This document shows, piece by piece, positions 34,338 through 43,385 of a stretch of 64,000 nucleotides of DNA. Within the stretch, counting starts at the first letter, position 1; every line of letters begins with the position of its first letter. This stretch comes from Clostridia bacterium (GTDB taxonomy: Bacteria > Bacillota > Clostridia > UMGS1883), in NCBI GenBank assembly GCA_017505525.1, contig JAFVPB010000002.1, forward strand, positions 77,100 to 141,099. The letters run 5' to 3'. A program made the translations under genes and the position numbers. The notes beneath the pieces are model-generated. The model saw nothing but the letters and a program-made list of their open reading frames with translations, made no database searches and was not told the DNA's origin.

Positions 34338-35419
34338 GGATTTATTTCAAACACCATACAGCCTCTTTCGGAATTTTCCATTTTTTCGGGGCCTATATAG
34401 TTATATTTTATCCCAAGTTCTTCCATTCCCTGTCGCCACAAAACGGGGATGTAAACAACATTTCTGAAGTGAATTAAAGGATACGCTGTATCGCCGTATT
34501 CGTAAATTTTTCCATTAATTGTAAGCCTTCCCTTATAAAATGTTGCTTTTTCATAAACTCCCTCTTGCATACCGTTTTCGCCCACGATATCTTCTGCCAT
34601 TTTTCCTCCGCTTGAAAGCACTACTCCATTTTCGGGCGTCCAGTCGCAGTTTATTCCAAGCATTCTGCATCCGTAGTATGTAAGCGGAATATAGCTGTAA
34701 CCAAGAAAGTTTATAAAGGGATACTCTATATCGGAATTTTTATATCTTCTTGTGTTAAGCTCTACAAGGTTTTCACTTAAAAGCACCTCGAGGGGCTCCT
34801 GCCACAAATATTCATAATCGCTCCCCGTAGCATAGCCAAATTTCAAGGGCTGTGTTATATTTCCCTCTTTATCAATTCTTCCATACTTTGTTGCCGTATT
34901 ATAATTGTATAAATTTTCCGTAATACCAACCTTTGCACTTCCGTTTTCAAAGGGCTCGGCATAGTCATATATAAAATCAATCACTTCATTTCCGTTTATG
35001 TCAATATATCCGCATTTTGCGGTACCGTTCTCGTTTTGTTTTGCAACACACGCAATTCCATCCTCAAAACCTATGTCACCTGAATGGCTAAAATTTCTGT
35101 AAATTGGCTCAATCACAATGCTCCAGTCTTCTCCGAAAAAGCCAAGATTTCCATTTAAAACAAATGCACTTCTTCCCTCTTTTTGCGGATAAATCACATC
35201 GTATATTTGCGGAATAATGATATTTCCATCTTTATCTGTTACACCGTAGTTATAAATTGAGTATATAGGTCCGCCATATTCATGTGGTACTACCACTCTC
35301 TTTCTTTGAGCAACAATTTTATATTCTCCCATATCGCGCACAAATGCTTCTTCCTCTGCAAAAATCGGCACTATGGGAAGCGATAAAAGTACGAGCACTA
35401 ATGCAATTATCTTTTTCAT
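34334..35419 (-). CDS. Secreted WG-repeat protein with stalk-like C-terminus
   Basis: I choose ATG 35419 (361 residues) behind AAAGGAGG. A signal peptide (MKKIIALVLVLLSLPIVPIF, then AEE) is followed by about four WG-type beta repeats at ~35-200, for example YGVTDKDGNIIIPQIYDVIY, CGYIDINGNEVIDFIYDYA and YGRIDKEGNI. The C-terminal ~150 residues contain two copies of the pattern YPFINFLGYSYIPLTYYGCR and YPLIHFRNVVYIPVLWRQGM. These resemble halves of the copper-amine-oxidase-N (stalk) domain also found in the GH26-like protein at 8216. It is probably a wall-associated surface protein. No enzyme motif is seen. Confidence 0.75.
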   Translation of the reverse strand: MKKIIALVLVLLSLPIVPIFAEEEAFVRDMGEYKIVAQRKRVVVPHEYGGPIYSIYNYGVTDKDGNIIIPQIYDVIYPQKEGRSAFVLNGNLGFFGEDWSIVIEPIYRNFSHSGDIGFEDGIACVAKQNENGTAKCGYIDINGNEVIDFIYDYAEPFENGSAKVGITENLYNYNTATKYGRIDKEGNITQPLKFGYATGSDYEYLWQEPLEVLLSENLVELNTRRYKNSDIEYPFINFLGYSYIPLTYYGCRMLGINCDWTPENGVVLSSGGKMAEDIVGENGMQEGVYEKATFYKGRLTINGKIYEYGDTAYPLIHFRNVVYIPVLWRQGMEELGIKYNYIGPEKMENSERGCMVFEINP

Positions 35420-35498
35420 TATTCTTTCCTCCTTTAATCTCATAATAAATTATTCAATTTATTTTGTCAATGAAACAAAAGTTATTTAATAAAAGGTA

Positions 35499-35527
35499 TT
35501 GATAAAATATTTTAAACGTGGTATACT
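35499..35527 (+). promoter_or_regulatory. Promoter of the SRP RNA gene
   Basis: TTGATA (35499-35504), a 17-bp spacer and TATACT (35522-35527), with RNA start expected near 35534. Confidence 0.85.
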
Positions 35528-35533
35528 TATTGT

Positions 35534-35806
35534 GCTGTACCAACCGGGGAGTTAGCGGTGCCCTTTTTCCACAATCCGCTATAGTGGAGGCCAATTCCCC
35601 GATTGAGGCGTTTTTTCTTCATTTTGGCAGCACGTAAGTGGTGTTGACGTTTGGGTCCTGCGCAATAGCGGCCCGTGAACCTCGTCAGGCGGGGAACCGA
35701 GCAGCGATAAGCGGTTTTCGTTATGTGCCGCGGGGGTGCCTGAACCGAGCTAACTGCATGTGAGCCTTGTGAAGAATTGCGTCGATATCGGGGTGTGCAG
35801 CTTTAA
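35534..35806 (+). ncRNA. ffs: Signal recognition particle RNA, long Gram-positive form
   Basis: The ~270-nt RNA matches the Bacillus scRNA layout. The Alu domain has GGGGAGTTAGCGGTGCC and AATCCGCT. It continues with AAGTGGTGTTGACGTTTGGG, TCCTGCGCAA, then the S domain hairpin with CGG-GGAA-CCG tetraloop and GAGCAGC, and on to TGTGCCGCGGGGGTGCCTG and CCGAGCTAACTGC. The 5' and 3' ends pair weakly (GCTG.../...CAGC), so the exact ends are estimates. It binds Ffh and FtsY. Its position before dnaX is conserved in Firmicutes. Confidence 0.95.
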
Positions 35807-35837
35807 GCAAGTTTAAGGCATATCGAGTTTGACTCTC

Positions 35838-35875
35838 GTATGCTTCAAAAGGCATACTTTTTGTGCCTTATTTTT
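35838..35875 (+). terminator. Terminator region after the SRP RNA
   Basis: GTATGC/GCATAC (35838-35857) is followed by TTTTT. An overlapping alternative AAGGCA/TGCCTT (35850-35870) is followed by seven T. Both lie between the SRP RNA and dnaX. Confidence 0.7.
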
Positions 35876-35896
35876 TTACAGTTGTAGGAGATTTTT

Positions 35897-37480
35897 ATGG
35901 AATATCAGGCTCTTTACAGAAAATGGCGCCCTAAAACATTTGATGATGTTGTTGGGCAGCAGCACGTTACAGATACGATTAAAAACGAAATAAAGAATAA
36001 TATCTGCGGCCATGCCTTTCTGTTTTGCGGCAGCCGCGGCACGGGAAAAACTTCCACTGCGCGAATACTCAGCCGCGCCGTAAACTGTGAAAATCCGACA
36101 GACGGAAATCCGTGCAATAAATGCGCTACCTGCATGGGCATTGAAAATGGTAGTATAATGGATATTATTGAAATCGATGCTGCAAGTAACAGTGGCGTGG
36201 ATAATATCCGTTCTCTTCGCGACGAGGCAAACTATGGTGCAGCTTCGGCAAAATACAAGGTTTATATTATCGACGAAGTTCACGCCCTCAGTTCAGGTGC
36301 ATTTAATGCCCTTTTAAAGCTTCTGGAGGAGCCTCCTGCACATGTTAAGTTTGTGCTTGCCACCACAGAGGCTAACAAGGTGCTTGAAACTATTTCATCA
36401 CGTTGTCAACGTTTCGATTTCAAGAGAATAACCACTGAAGATATATATGCAAGGCTCGATTATATATGCAATGCCGAGGGGATAATGGCAGAAGAGGAAG
36501 CGCTTCGAATGATTGCTTCTGCAGGTGATGGTTCACTTCGTGATGCGCTTAGTTATCTTGAGCCGTGCATTGCTTCGGGAAGTGAAATTGATACTGAATT
36601 TGTAAGAGAATTTTTAGGAAAAGCCGATACTTCCAATGCAATAGAGCTTTGCCGCGCGATTGCAGCATATGATAGCCAGGGAGTGCTCGATGCTATCGAA
36701 AACGTTTGCTCGCGAGGGAAAAATCTTCTTCCTTTTATTGAAACAGTACTTAAAGTTTTACGCGATATGCTTATTATAAGTGTTACGGGAAAATGCAGAA
36801 GCGATTTCACAGAGGATTACCAAAAAATTGAAGAGATATCATCGGCATTTTCTTCCGAAAAGCTGATTTATGCAATCAAAACTCTTTCAGATGCTTCATC
36901 CACCGCAAAATATATGACAAATCCACGTATCATATATGAAACGGCACTCGTTAAGCTTTGCCTTAAGAATAATGACGGTTCGGTTGATTCGCTTCTTTTA
37001 AGAATTGGAGAACTTGAGCATAAGCTTGAAAGCGGAAGTTTTACTCCCGCTAAAAAAGAGGTAAAAAAAGAGGAAGTAAAAAAGGAAAAATCCGCTGAAA
37101 AAACAGAAGAAAAAGCGGAAGTTAAAAAAGAAAAAGTTGTCGACAGTGAATTTTTGGAAAAAATAAAATCTATCTGGCCCGAAGTAAGAAACGATTTATC
37201 GGGAAGTATTATGCTTTTTGCAGCCCTTGAAAACGTTACTCTTATGGAAGAGGGCACTAAATTATGCTTAACTTTCCCTGATATGGGTGGCAGAGAAATG
37301 CGCGATATGGTAAAAGACGGCCTGGACGATATCAAAGAATCGATTAAAAAGCACAGCGGTCTTGATATAGAGGTTGTTACAAGACTTGAAAGCGACTTCG
37401 ACGGTTCACTAAAACAGATAAAAGAAAACGACCCTCTTGAGGATATAATTAACTTACCTATAACTACAATTAAAAATTAA
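35897..37480 (+). CDS. dnaX: DNA polymerase III subunits gamma/tau
   Basis: A 527-residue clamp-loader ATPase. It opens [20 protein letters not shown]. Walker A is [13 protein letters not shown], the zinc cysteines are in [16 protein letters not shown], and the Walker B/DExx region is [11 protein letters not shown]. After ~residue 370 comes a lysine- and glutamate-rich linker ([20 protein letters not shown]) and a tau C-terminal domain. TAGGAG precedes the ATG. The poly-A lysine codons in the linker are slippery, but there is no obvious programmed frameshift signal. It heads dnaX-ybaB-recR. Confidence 0.97.
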   Translation: MEYQALYRKWRPKTFDDVVGQQHVTDTIKNEIKNNICGHAFLFCGSRGTGKTSTARILSRAVNCENPTDGNPCNKCATCMGIENGSIMDIIEIDAASNSGVDNIRSLRDEANYGAASAKYKVYIIDEVHALSSGAFNALLKLLEEPPAHVKFVLATTEANKVLETISSRCQRFDFKRITTEDIYARLDYICNAEGIMAEEEALRMIASAGDGSLRDALSYLEPCIASGSEIDTEFVREFLGKADTSNAIELCRAIAAYDSQGVLDAIENVCSRGKNLLPFIETVLKVLRDMLIISVTGKCRSDFTEDYQKIEEISSAFSSEKLIYAIKTLSDASSTAKYMTNPRIIYETALVKLCLKNNDGSVDSLLLRIGELEHKLESGSFTPAKKEVKKEEVKKEKSAEKTEEKAEVKKEKVVDSEFLEKIKSIWPEVRNDLSGSIMLFAALENVTLMEEGTKLCLTFPDMGGREMRDMVKDGLDDIKESIKKHSGLDIEVVTRLESDFDGSLKQIKENDPLEDIINLPITTIKN

Positions 37481-37499
37481 ACTGAAAGGATGTTTTAAA

Positions 37500-37847
37500 A
37501 TGGCTAGAGGCGGATTTCCGCGCAACATGGGCGGCATGGGAAATATGAACAATATGATTAAACAGGCACAGAAAATGCAGGAGGAAATGCTTAAGGCACA
37601 GGAATCACTTAGCGAGCAGGTAATTGAAGCAACTGTTGGCGGCGGTGCAGTAAGCGTTAAGGTTAACGGAAAGAAAGAGCTTATTGAGCTTAAAATTTCT
37701 CCCGATGCAGTTGATCCCGATGATGTTGAAATGCTTGAAGATATGGTTATGAGTGCAGTAAACGAAGCTATGAGAAAGGCTGACGAAGCAGCTGCAGGAA
37801 GCCTCAGAAGCATTACAGGCGGAATGAATATTCCAGGATTATTTTAA
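37500..37847 (+). CDS. ybaB: YbaB/EbfC-family nucleoid-associated protein
   Basis: 115 residues. It opens with a glycine/methionine-rich N-terminus, then the [17 protein letters not shown] helix, [22 protein letters not shown] and the C-terminal helix [12 protein letters not shown]. It is a small dimeric DNA-binding protein. Its conserved place between dnaX and recR is seen in most bacteria. Confidence 0.96.
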   Translation: MARGGFPRNMGGMGNMNNMIKQAQKMQEEMLKAQESLSEQVIEATVGGGAVSVKVNGKKELIELKISPDAVDPDDVEMLEDMVMSAVNEAMRKADEAAAGSLRSITGGMNIPGLF

Positions 37848-37862
37848 TCGGAGTTGAATTAA

Positions 37863-38453
37863 ATGTATCCCGCATCTTTAGAGTTACTTATTGAAGAATT
37901 TAATAAAATGCCGGGCATTGGGCATAAAAGTGCTGTAAGGCTTGCTTTTCACGTGATGAATATGCCAAACGAAAAGGTTGAGAAATTTATTTCTGCAATA
38001 AACGGCGCAAAAACAAAGGTGCATCTTTGTTCCAGTTGTCAGAACTTAACGGATAAACCTTTGTGCGATATTTGTTCATCACAAAAGCGCGATAAAAGTG
38101 TTATATGCGTGATGGAAAGTCCGAAAGATGTTACAGCTCTTGAAAAAACGCGCGAATACAATGGTCTTTACCACGTGCTTCACGGCTCGATTTCTCCAAT
38201 CGATGGTGTAGGGCCTGAGGATATTAAAATCAAAGAGCTTATTGCAAGGCTATCGGGCGAGGTAACAGAGGTTATAATGGCAACCAATCCAACGGTTGAG
38301 GGCGAGGCTACTGCCATGTATATTGCCCGTCTTTTAAAGCCTATGGGGATAAAGGTTACCAGAATTGCCCACGGAATCCCCGTTGGCGGAGATATAGAGT
38401 ATGCCGACGAGGTAACGCTGCAAAGAGCTATGGAAGGCCGAAGAGAAATATAA
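37863..38453 (+). CDS. recR: Recombination protein RecR
   Basis: 196 residues. N-terminal helix-hairpin-helix ([18 protein letters not shown]), the four-cysteine zinc finger [16 protein letters not shown] and the Toprim domain ([16 protein letters not shown] ... [15 protein letters not shown]). Acts with RecF/RecO in loading RecA at gaps. Terminal gene of the operon, before a bidirectional terminator. Confidence 0.97.
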   Translation: MYPASLELLIEEFNKMPGIGHKSAVRLAFHVMNMPNEKVEKFISAINGAKTKVHLCSSCQNLTDKPLCDICSSQKRDKSVICVMESPKDVTALEKTREYNGLYHVLHGSISPIDGVGPEDIKIKELIARLSGEVTEVIMATNPTVEGEATAMYIARLLKPMGIKVTRIAHGIPVGGDIEYADEVTLQRAMEGRREI

Positions 38454-38480
38454 ACGGCTCGATAAAATGTTTAGATAAAA

Positions 38481-38526
38481 AAAAGGGGATGTTTAAAAAC
38501 TTTTTGTTTTTAAACATCCCCTTTTT
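38481..38526. terminator. Bidirectional terminator after recR
   Basis: A 20-bp perfect stem AAAAGGGGATGTTTAAAAAC (38481-38500) with its complement (38506-38525), loop TTTTT, between convergent recR and the serine dehydratase gene. The stem is almost the same as the one after rnpB at 50164-50209. Confidence 0.92.
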
Positions 38527-38543
38527 ATTTTCCGTTTTTTTAA

Positions 38544-39992
38544 TTAGTCTTCAAAAGCTTTATAAAGCTTTGCCATACCGCCGGTGCTTGTTTCGCGGTA
38601 CTTTTCAGAAATATCTATCCCGGTTTCATACATTGTCTGAATAATAAGGTCGAGCGATATTTTACGCGTATCGGTAAGGAAATTTGCAATATTTACTGCA
38701 TTAATTGCCCTCATTGCGGCAACTGCATTACGCTCGATACACGGAATCTGCACAAGTCCGCCTATGGGATCACACGTTAAACCAAGATGGTGCTCAAGAG
38801 CAATTTCTGCGGCATATTCAATCTGCTCGATACTCATATCAAAAAGCTCTCCAAGTGCCGCTGCCGCCATTGAACAAGCCGTTCCTATCTCTGCCTGGCA
38901 ACCGCATTGTGCTCCGCTTATCGATGCATTTGTCTTTACAAGCATACCAACAACCGCCGCTGCTGCAAGCGCTTTGTGTATTTCCTTGTCGCTGTAGCCA
39001 CGCTTTTTCTGATAATAATAAAGCACAGCAGGTACTACGCCACATGCACCGCAGGTGGGAGCAGTTACAATCTTACCTCCCGATGCATTTTCCTCGCCCA
39101 CTGCATAAGCATAGGCACAAACAAGCCTGTTTTCCTTTGTTTCGGGCGTTTCATCAATATGGCGCTGATTAAAAAGATACTTTGCTTTTCTTTTAACATC
39201 AAGTCCACCGGGAAGCACACCATCAGTATTTATTCCGCGTTCGATAGCTTCTTTCATAGCTTCCCACACTTCCTGAATGAATTCGTGGTAGCCATCACCC
39301 TCAATCATTTCAACGTATTCTGATAAACGCATATTGTTTTCTTTGCAATATTTCGAGATAGCTTCAAAACTGTCGAGTTTATAAATTCTTTCGTGAAGCT
39401 TAGCTTCTTCGTTCTCTTTTAAAACCTCGCCTCCGCCAATACTGTAGGCACGAATTGAATTTACTTCTTCCCCGCCTTTATAGGCAAAGATTTCCATAGT
39501 ATTGGGATGCGGAAGTGATTTTTTAATTCTGTTGAATTCAACCTTTGTTTTTATAGGCGCAAGCGTTTCACGAACAATCCTGTCCGTTCCGTGGCCGATG
39601 CCTGTAAGCGCGAGAGAACCGTATAAAATAACCTTAAAGCTATCAGCTTCCGGATTATTTTCCTTAAACTCTTTACATATACGTTCAGGTCCCATAGTAT
39701 GAGAACTTGATGGACCTCTGCCTATTTTATAGAGTTCTTTTATAGTTTCCATTCCGCCCTTAACCCTTTTTATAGGCTCCACCTTTGCCCTGTCGGCAAG
39801 CAAGCTATCTATCGATACTCCGAAAAAACTGCTTATTTTGCACAATGCTTCAAGAGTGGGAAGCACTGTACCCTGTTCCCACTTTGATATAGCCTTGTCG
39901 CTTACACCAAGTTCTTTTGCAAGCTCGCTCTGTTTAAGATTTTTGCTTTTTCTTAAATTGTATATTCTGTTTGCAACTTTTTCTTTTTCCAT
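38544..39992 (-). CDS. Fe-S L-serine dehydratase with N-terminal XRE HTH domain
   Basis: A 482-residue fusion. Residues ~7-62 are an XRE helix-turn-helix (LKQSELAKELGVSDKAISKW). From ~80 on is a single-chain iron-sulfur L-serine ammonia-lyase, which deaminates serine to pyruvate. The beta-type start is KIGRGPSSSHTMGPERIC. The alpha part includes SGGKIVTAPTCGACGVVPA, GAQCGCQAEIGTACSMAAAA and LGLTCDPIGGLVQIPCIERN, supplying the cluster cysteines. The fusion is continuous within one ATG-started frame with no frameshift signs. It is the only gene of its transcription unit. I infer the enzyme may sense serine and regulate a promoter, but this is untested. Confidence 0.9.
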   Translation of the reverse strand: MEKEKVANRIYNLRKSKNLKQSELAKELGVSDKAISKWEQGTVLPTLEALCKISSFFGVSIDSLLADRAKVEPIKRVKGGMETIKELYKIGRGPSSSHTMGPERICKEFKENNPEADSFKVILYGSLALTGIGHGTDRIVRETLAPIKTKVEFNRIKKSLPHPNTMEIFAYKGGEEVNSIRAYSIGGGEVLKENEEAKLHERIYKLDSFEAISKYCKENNMRLSEYVEMIEGDGYHEFIQEVWEAMKEAIERGINTDGVLPGGLDVKRKAKYLFNQRHIDETPETKENRLVCAYAYAVGEENASGGKIVTAPTCGACGVVPAVLYYYQKKRGYSDKEIHKALAAAAVVGMLVKTNASISGAQCGCQAEIGTACSMAAAALGELFDMSIEQIEYAAEIALEHHLGLTCDPIGGLVQIPCIERNAVAAMRAINAVNIANFLTDTRKISLDLIIQTMYETGIDISEKYRETSTGGMAKLYKAFED

Positions 39993-40037
39993 AATCGTCC
40001 TCTGGTTTGTTTAAATCTCTAGTTCGGTAAAACCTAA

Positions 40038-40071
40038 GGGATATTTAAAAACCTTTTGTTTTAAATATCCC
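40038..40071 (-). terminator. Terminator of the esterase/DUF4432 operon
   Basis: A 13-bp stem GGGATATTTAAAA/TTTTAAATATCCC (40038-40050 with 40059-40071), 11 bp after the DUF4432 stop. It has the same general form as the other AAAAC-TTT-GTTTT hairpins. Confidence 0.75.
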
Positions 40072-40081
40072 CTGATTCTAA

Positions 40082-41164
40082 TCAGATATTCTGTATTTTT
40101 TCTATCATCTTCTGGCTTTCTTCTGGTGTGAGAAGGCCTGTAACCATATGATATGTCATTGTTTCACCCGGCTGAAGATATTTTTCATATCCCATCTTCT
40201 TGCAGTAGAGATAGCCCATATGCTCTGCAGTTGCAGGAAGCACCATGCCAAGAGCATCTTCGTCGTCTGTTCTTGCTATCCATCTTATGCCAAAAGGAAG
40301 CTCTGCAGTCTTGTGCTGAACATATGCTGCGTAGCCATCGGGAAGAAGCTGCATTGTATGAGCATTACCCTCGCTGTCGCAATCATATTTACAGGTGAAT
40401 ACAATTTCAGGGTCGTACGACTGTGAGTTTTTATCAACTGTGTCAACAAGCGACATATCCTTATCAAGCTTATCAAGATATTCGTTTGTCTTCTTCGCTC
40501 TTGCTTCAGGATATCCTTCGGGCACTTCGTGGTGAGCAACTATATTTTCGTGCTTTGCTGTGTAGTAAAGCTTTGAGCCATCTACAGGACGATGGTTTAT
40601 ATGGCAAAGGTAGAAATATTCAAGAGGCATATCCTTTTTATTTGTGAAGCTTACTGTTTCTTCAATAACTGTTGCTCCCTCGTAAAGCTTGCATTCGGGC
40701 ATAAATTCATAGTTGTATTCAAATGCTCTCTTGTGAGTATACACACCGCCAACTGCTATGTATTTGCCCTTTTCATCTTCTCCTACTGTAACGTAAGCAG
40801 TTTTATACTTTGCAATAGGAAGCTCGCCGTGAGGAAGATGTGTGTCTTCCGCTGTGGGGTTACCCATTGCACTAAGGCCACAATGCATTATAAACCCGCC
40901 ATAGCTTTCTCCGTAAACATCCTTACAAACCTCGGGCTCGTCGTAAATTGATTTCATTGTTAAATCGTGGCCTAAAAATTCAGCGCGCCAAACCTGCTGA
41001 CCCATATAAGGAAGAACTGTAGCACTTCCCTTGTCGTTTTTGATTGTAACTGCTTCAACACCTGTTGAGTATTTAAAAATTGTTGCCTTAAGGCTTCCGC
41101 TTTCAACAAGCACTCTCTCGTCAGTTGAAAAGAGGTCTTTGTACAAATAGATTTTTCCGTTCAT
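40082..41164 (-). CDS. DUF4432 / aldose-1-epimerase-like protein
   Basis: The start at 41164 (360 residues; MNGKIYLYKDLFSTDERVLV) has AAAGGAG eight bases upstream. The sequence has the galactose-mutarotase-like beta-sandwich character: ATVLPYMGQQVWRAEFLG, HCGLSAMGNPTAEDTHLPHG, TVSFTNKKDMPLEYFYLCHI and LPFGIRWIARTDDEDALGMV. The histidines in HCG and CHINHRP are possible active-site residues. DUF4432 proteins are generally thought to act on sugars. It is paired with the upstream esterase, suggesting use of acetylated or otherwise modified sugars, which is inference. Confidence 0.75.
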   Translation of the reverse strand: MNGKIYLYKDLFSTDERVLVESGSLKATIFKYSTGVEAVTIKNDKGSATVLPYMGQQVWRAEFLGHDLTMKSIYDEPEVCKDVYGESYGGFIMHCGLSAMGNPTAEDTHLPHGELPIAKYKTAYVTVGEDEKGKYIAVGGVYTHKRAFEYNYEFMPECKLYEGATVIEETVSFTNKKDMPLEYFYLCHINHRPVDGSKLYYTAKHENIVAHHEVPEGYPEARAKKTNEYLDKLDKDMSLVDTVDKNSQSYDPEIVFTCKYDCDSEGNAHTMQLLPDGYAAYVQHKTAELPFGIRWIARTDDEDALGMVLPATAEHMGYLYCKKMGYEKYLQPGETMTYHMVTGLLTPEESQKMIEKIQNI

Positions 41165-41183
41165 TTTAATTCTCCTTTTAATT

Positions 41184-42047
41184 TTATATTTCATCTTCAT
41201 TTATAGCTCCGCCGCGGTATTCGGCATCGTCATATTCTGAAAGATTAAAGTATATATTCATCCAGTCTGTGCAAAGATCAAACCAGCTTGATATATGCTT
41301 GTATTCGGGACGCTCGATCAAAGTTTCTCCGTTTGCAGTGGAAAGCCCGTGCATTCCCTTTGGATATACGTGAAGTTCATACGGTATATTCTTTTCCGAC
41401 ATAGCCTCTGCAAGCATCAGCGAATTGCAAACGGGAACAGCGCTGTCTTCCCAGGTGTGCCAAATAAAGGCTGGAGGCATATTTTCGTGAACATTTTTTT
41501 CAAGCGATAAAAGGTCGTATTTACTTTCATCGCCATCAAACAGAGTAAAGAAGGATCCATTGTGGCGTTTGCCTTTTTCAGCCGTAATAACACTGTAGCA
41601 CGAGATAAGCAAATCAGGCCTGTTTTTTCCTTTTTCCATTCCTTTAATATCTTTTAAGAAATCGCTATCATAATTTGTTGCAAGCGAGGTTGCTAAATGT
41701 CCGCCTGCCGAAAAGCCGATAACCGCAATCTGATTTGGGTCTACTCTCCACTTTTCACAATTATCACGAACCATACAAATAGCTCTTGTGGCATCACGAA
41801 GCGGTTGAGTATATTTCTTCGGACAAATTGTGTATTTAACCACAAACGCCTGAAATCCCCTGGCAAGAAACTGCATTGCAATCGGCTCGCCCTCTCTGGG
41901 AGAAAGATTACTGTATCCACCGCCTGGAAAAATTATAACTGCAGGTCTTTTTTTTCTTCCTTTTAAAGAAAAGACTGCCATTTCAGGATTGTATTCGCTT
42001 AAATCATATTCATCGTCGTTCCAAAGGCTGACTTTTTCATAAATCAT
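41184..42047 (-). CDS. Alpha/beta hydrolase, acetyl-esterase-like
   Basis: ATG 42047 behind GGGAGG gives 287 residues. The oxyanion segment is VIIFPGGGYSNLSPREGEP, the nucleophile elbow IAVIGFSAGGHLA (serine ~116), the acid is in WEDSAVPV and the histidine in KGMHGLS. It lacks a signal peptide, so it is cytosolic. The family includes acetylxylan and other carbohydrate esterases. It is the first gene of a two-gene operon with the DUF4432 protein. Confidence 0.87.
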   Translation of the reverse strand: MIYEKVSLWNDDEYDLSEYNPEMAVFSLKGRKKRPAVIIFPGGGYSNLSPREGEPIAMQFLARGFQAFVVKYTICPKKYTQPLRDATRAICMVRDNCEKWRVDPNQIAVIGFSAGGHLATSLATNYDSDFLKDIKGMEKGKNRPDLLISCYSVITAEKGKRHNGSFFTLFDGDESKYDLLSLEKNVHENMPPAFIWHTWEDSAVPVCNSLMLAEAMSEKNIPYELHVYPKGMHGLSTANGETLIERPEYKHISSWFDLCTDWMNIYFNLSEYDDAEYRGGAINEDEI

Positions 42048-42120
42048 AAATTTTCCTCCCTCTTTTTCCATACTTTTAAAGTTTATACTATTTAAGATAA
42101 ATAGTCAAGAGGATAAAAAT

Positions 42121-42157
42121 AAAAGGGGATGTAAAAAATCAAATTTTACTCCCCTTC
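42121..42157 (-). terminator. Terminator of dut
   Basis: The hairpin AAGGGGATGTAAAA/ATTTTACTCCCCTT, with one bulged base, is followed on the minus strand by TTTTATTTTT, 12 bp after dut. Confidence 0.75.
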
Positions 42158-42168
42158 TTTCTTTAAAT

Positions 42169-42630
42169 TTAATGTTTTCCTGTAGAACCAAATCCGCCTG
42201 CGCCGCGCTCGGTATCATCAAGCGATTCTGCTACTGTGAAATCAGCCGTAATATATGGAGCAAGAACGATTTGCGCTATTCTTTCTCCGTCTTCAATTTG
42301 CTGAATCTCCTCACTATGATTGTGAAGAGCCACCATTATCTCGCCACGGTAGTCGCTATCTATTACGCCAACCTTATTTGCAGGTGCAAGCGAACGCTTG
42401 CAGGCAATTCCGCTGCGGGCATAGATAAGCCCAACTAACCCATCGGGAATTTCCATAGCAATACCTGTGTGGATAAACTTTGTTTCGTGGGGATTGATTG
42501 TTATTGTTTCACCCTCGGTAAAAGCATATAAATCGGCACCTGCCGCGCAGGGTGAACCATAGCTTGGCACAATTGCTTTTTCATTAAGCTTCTGAATTCT
42601 AACGTTTTTCTTTTGCATTTTAATTTCCAT
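42169..42630 (-). CDS. dut: dUTP diphosphatase
   Basis: A trimeric dUTPase that removes dUTP and makes dUMP for thymidylate synthesis. I use ATG 42630 (153 residues), though ATG 42618 is also possible. All motifs are present: AAGADLYAF (I), ARSGIACK (II), GVIDSDYRGEIMVALHN (III), DGERIAQIVL (IV) and the flexible C-terminal RGAGGFGSTG (V). The ribosome site lies inside the stem CCGCCCAC/GTGGGCGG of a folded leader. It is downstream of nrdG, in a nucleotide-metabolism cluster. Confidence 0.94.
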   Translation of the reverse strand: MEIKMQKKNVRIQKLNEKAIVPSYGSPCAAGADLYAFTEGETITINPHETKFIHTGIAMEIPDGLVGLIYARSGIACKRSLAPANKVGVIDSDYRGEIMVALHNHSEEIQQIEDGERIAQIVLAPYITADFTVAESLDDTERGAGGFGSTGKH

Positions 42631-42637
42631 AGCCTTT

Positions 42638-42796
42638 CCGCCCACAAATAGTAATTAAAAATGTATACGCACTTTTCGTGGGCGGATAAGGCGTATAATG
42701 GAAATTATGCACATCGCCGTTTCGCATCGCACACGATGCGAAAATTTCGGCGGTGCAATAAATTCCGCCGGAGGCATAACGTGATTTTCACGTTAT
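42638..42796 (-). other. Structured leader/intergenic element between nrdG and dut
   Basis: Several nested inverted repeats lie in this gap: CCGCCCAC/GTGGGCGG (42638-42645 with 42678-42685), TATACGC/GCGTATA (about 42664-42696) and a long stem 42708-42757 built from TGCAC-CGCCG arms and TTCGCATCG/CGATGCGAA around loop CACA. ATAACGTG/CACGTTAT (42776-42796) overlaps the nrdG stop. On the minus strand the first stem contains the bases just before the dut ribosome site. It could be a cis-regulatory RNA, an operon terminator, or a dispersed palindromic repeat. Confidence 0.65.
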
Positions 42797-43356
42797 TTCT
42801 CCTCTATATCGGTGCTTCCCATAGTTCTTTCCCATTTTCCTTCAAGAAGCACCGTTTTATTTTCTTTTAGTGATTTTTTCACATCTATAATCCGCTGATT
42901 TGAAGAGCCTCGGAAAAGAAGCGCAAGTGATTTAAGCTCTTCCACAAATCTTCCGTCGACCAATACGTCGATATACGAAAGAAGCTCTTTCACTGAATCT
43001 ATATCGCCTGCTTTGCCTTTTAAAAGCTCTTCATCAAAAACATACCCGGTGTAGCACCAAACGGTTTTTTCGGGATATTTTTCTTTGAATTTTTTTAAAA
43101 GTGTAATAAGCCCTCCGCGATTTTCAGTTTCCATAGGCTCTCCACCAAGAAGCGAAAGCCCCTCTATATAGCTTTTTCCTGCCGCTTCAACCACTTCATT
43201 TATAACGCTTTCGTCAAACTTTTCTCCATAGTTAAAGTCCCACGCCTCACTGTTGAAGCAGTTTTTGCATTTGTGGCGACATCCGCTTACAAAAACAGAA
43301 ACCCTTACGCCGGGTCCGTTTGCTATATCAAATTTTTTTATCGTAGCGTAGTTCAT
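42793..43356 (-). CDS. nrdG: Anaerobic ribonucleotide reductase activase
   Basis: The radical-SAM enzyme that installs the glycyl radical on NrdD. I choose ATG 43356 (187 residues; MNYATIKKFDIANGPGVRVS), which matches usual NrdG starts. The in-frame region upstream runs into a repeat element. The cluster motif is CRHKCKNCFN (C-x3-C-x2-C), and LSLLGGEPM is the SAM-binding GGE motif. Its ribosome site is weak (GGTTGGTAG). It is separated from nrdD by a 286-bp gap with its own hairpins. Confidence 0.94.
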   Translation of the reverse strand: MNYATIKKFDIANGPGVRVSVFVSGCRHKCKNCFNSEAWDFNYGEKFDESVINEVVEAAGKSYIEGLSLLGGEPMETENRGGLITLLKKFKEKYPEKTVWCYTGYVFDEELLKGKAGDIDSVKELLSYIDVLVDGRFVEELKSLALLFRGSSNQRIIDVKKSLKENKTVLLEGKWERTMGSTDIEEK

Positions 43357-43385
43357 AATATCTACCAACCTATTTTCGCGTAAAT

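Noticed and set aside
35804-35860. T-arm-like hairpin (CGAG-TTTGACT-CTCG) after the SRP RNA, suggestive of a tRNA.
   Set aside because: No anticodon arm or D-arm and no convincing acceptor pairing could be found; it is more simply part of the 3' end and terminator region.
37060-37135. Programmed frameshift in dnaX producing gamma.
   Set aside because: The linker has A runs, but no A6G slippery site with a following stem like that of E. coli could be seen.
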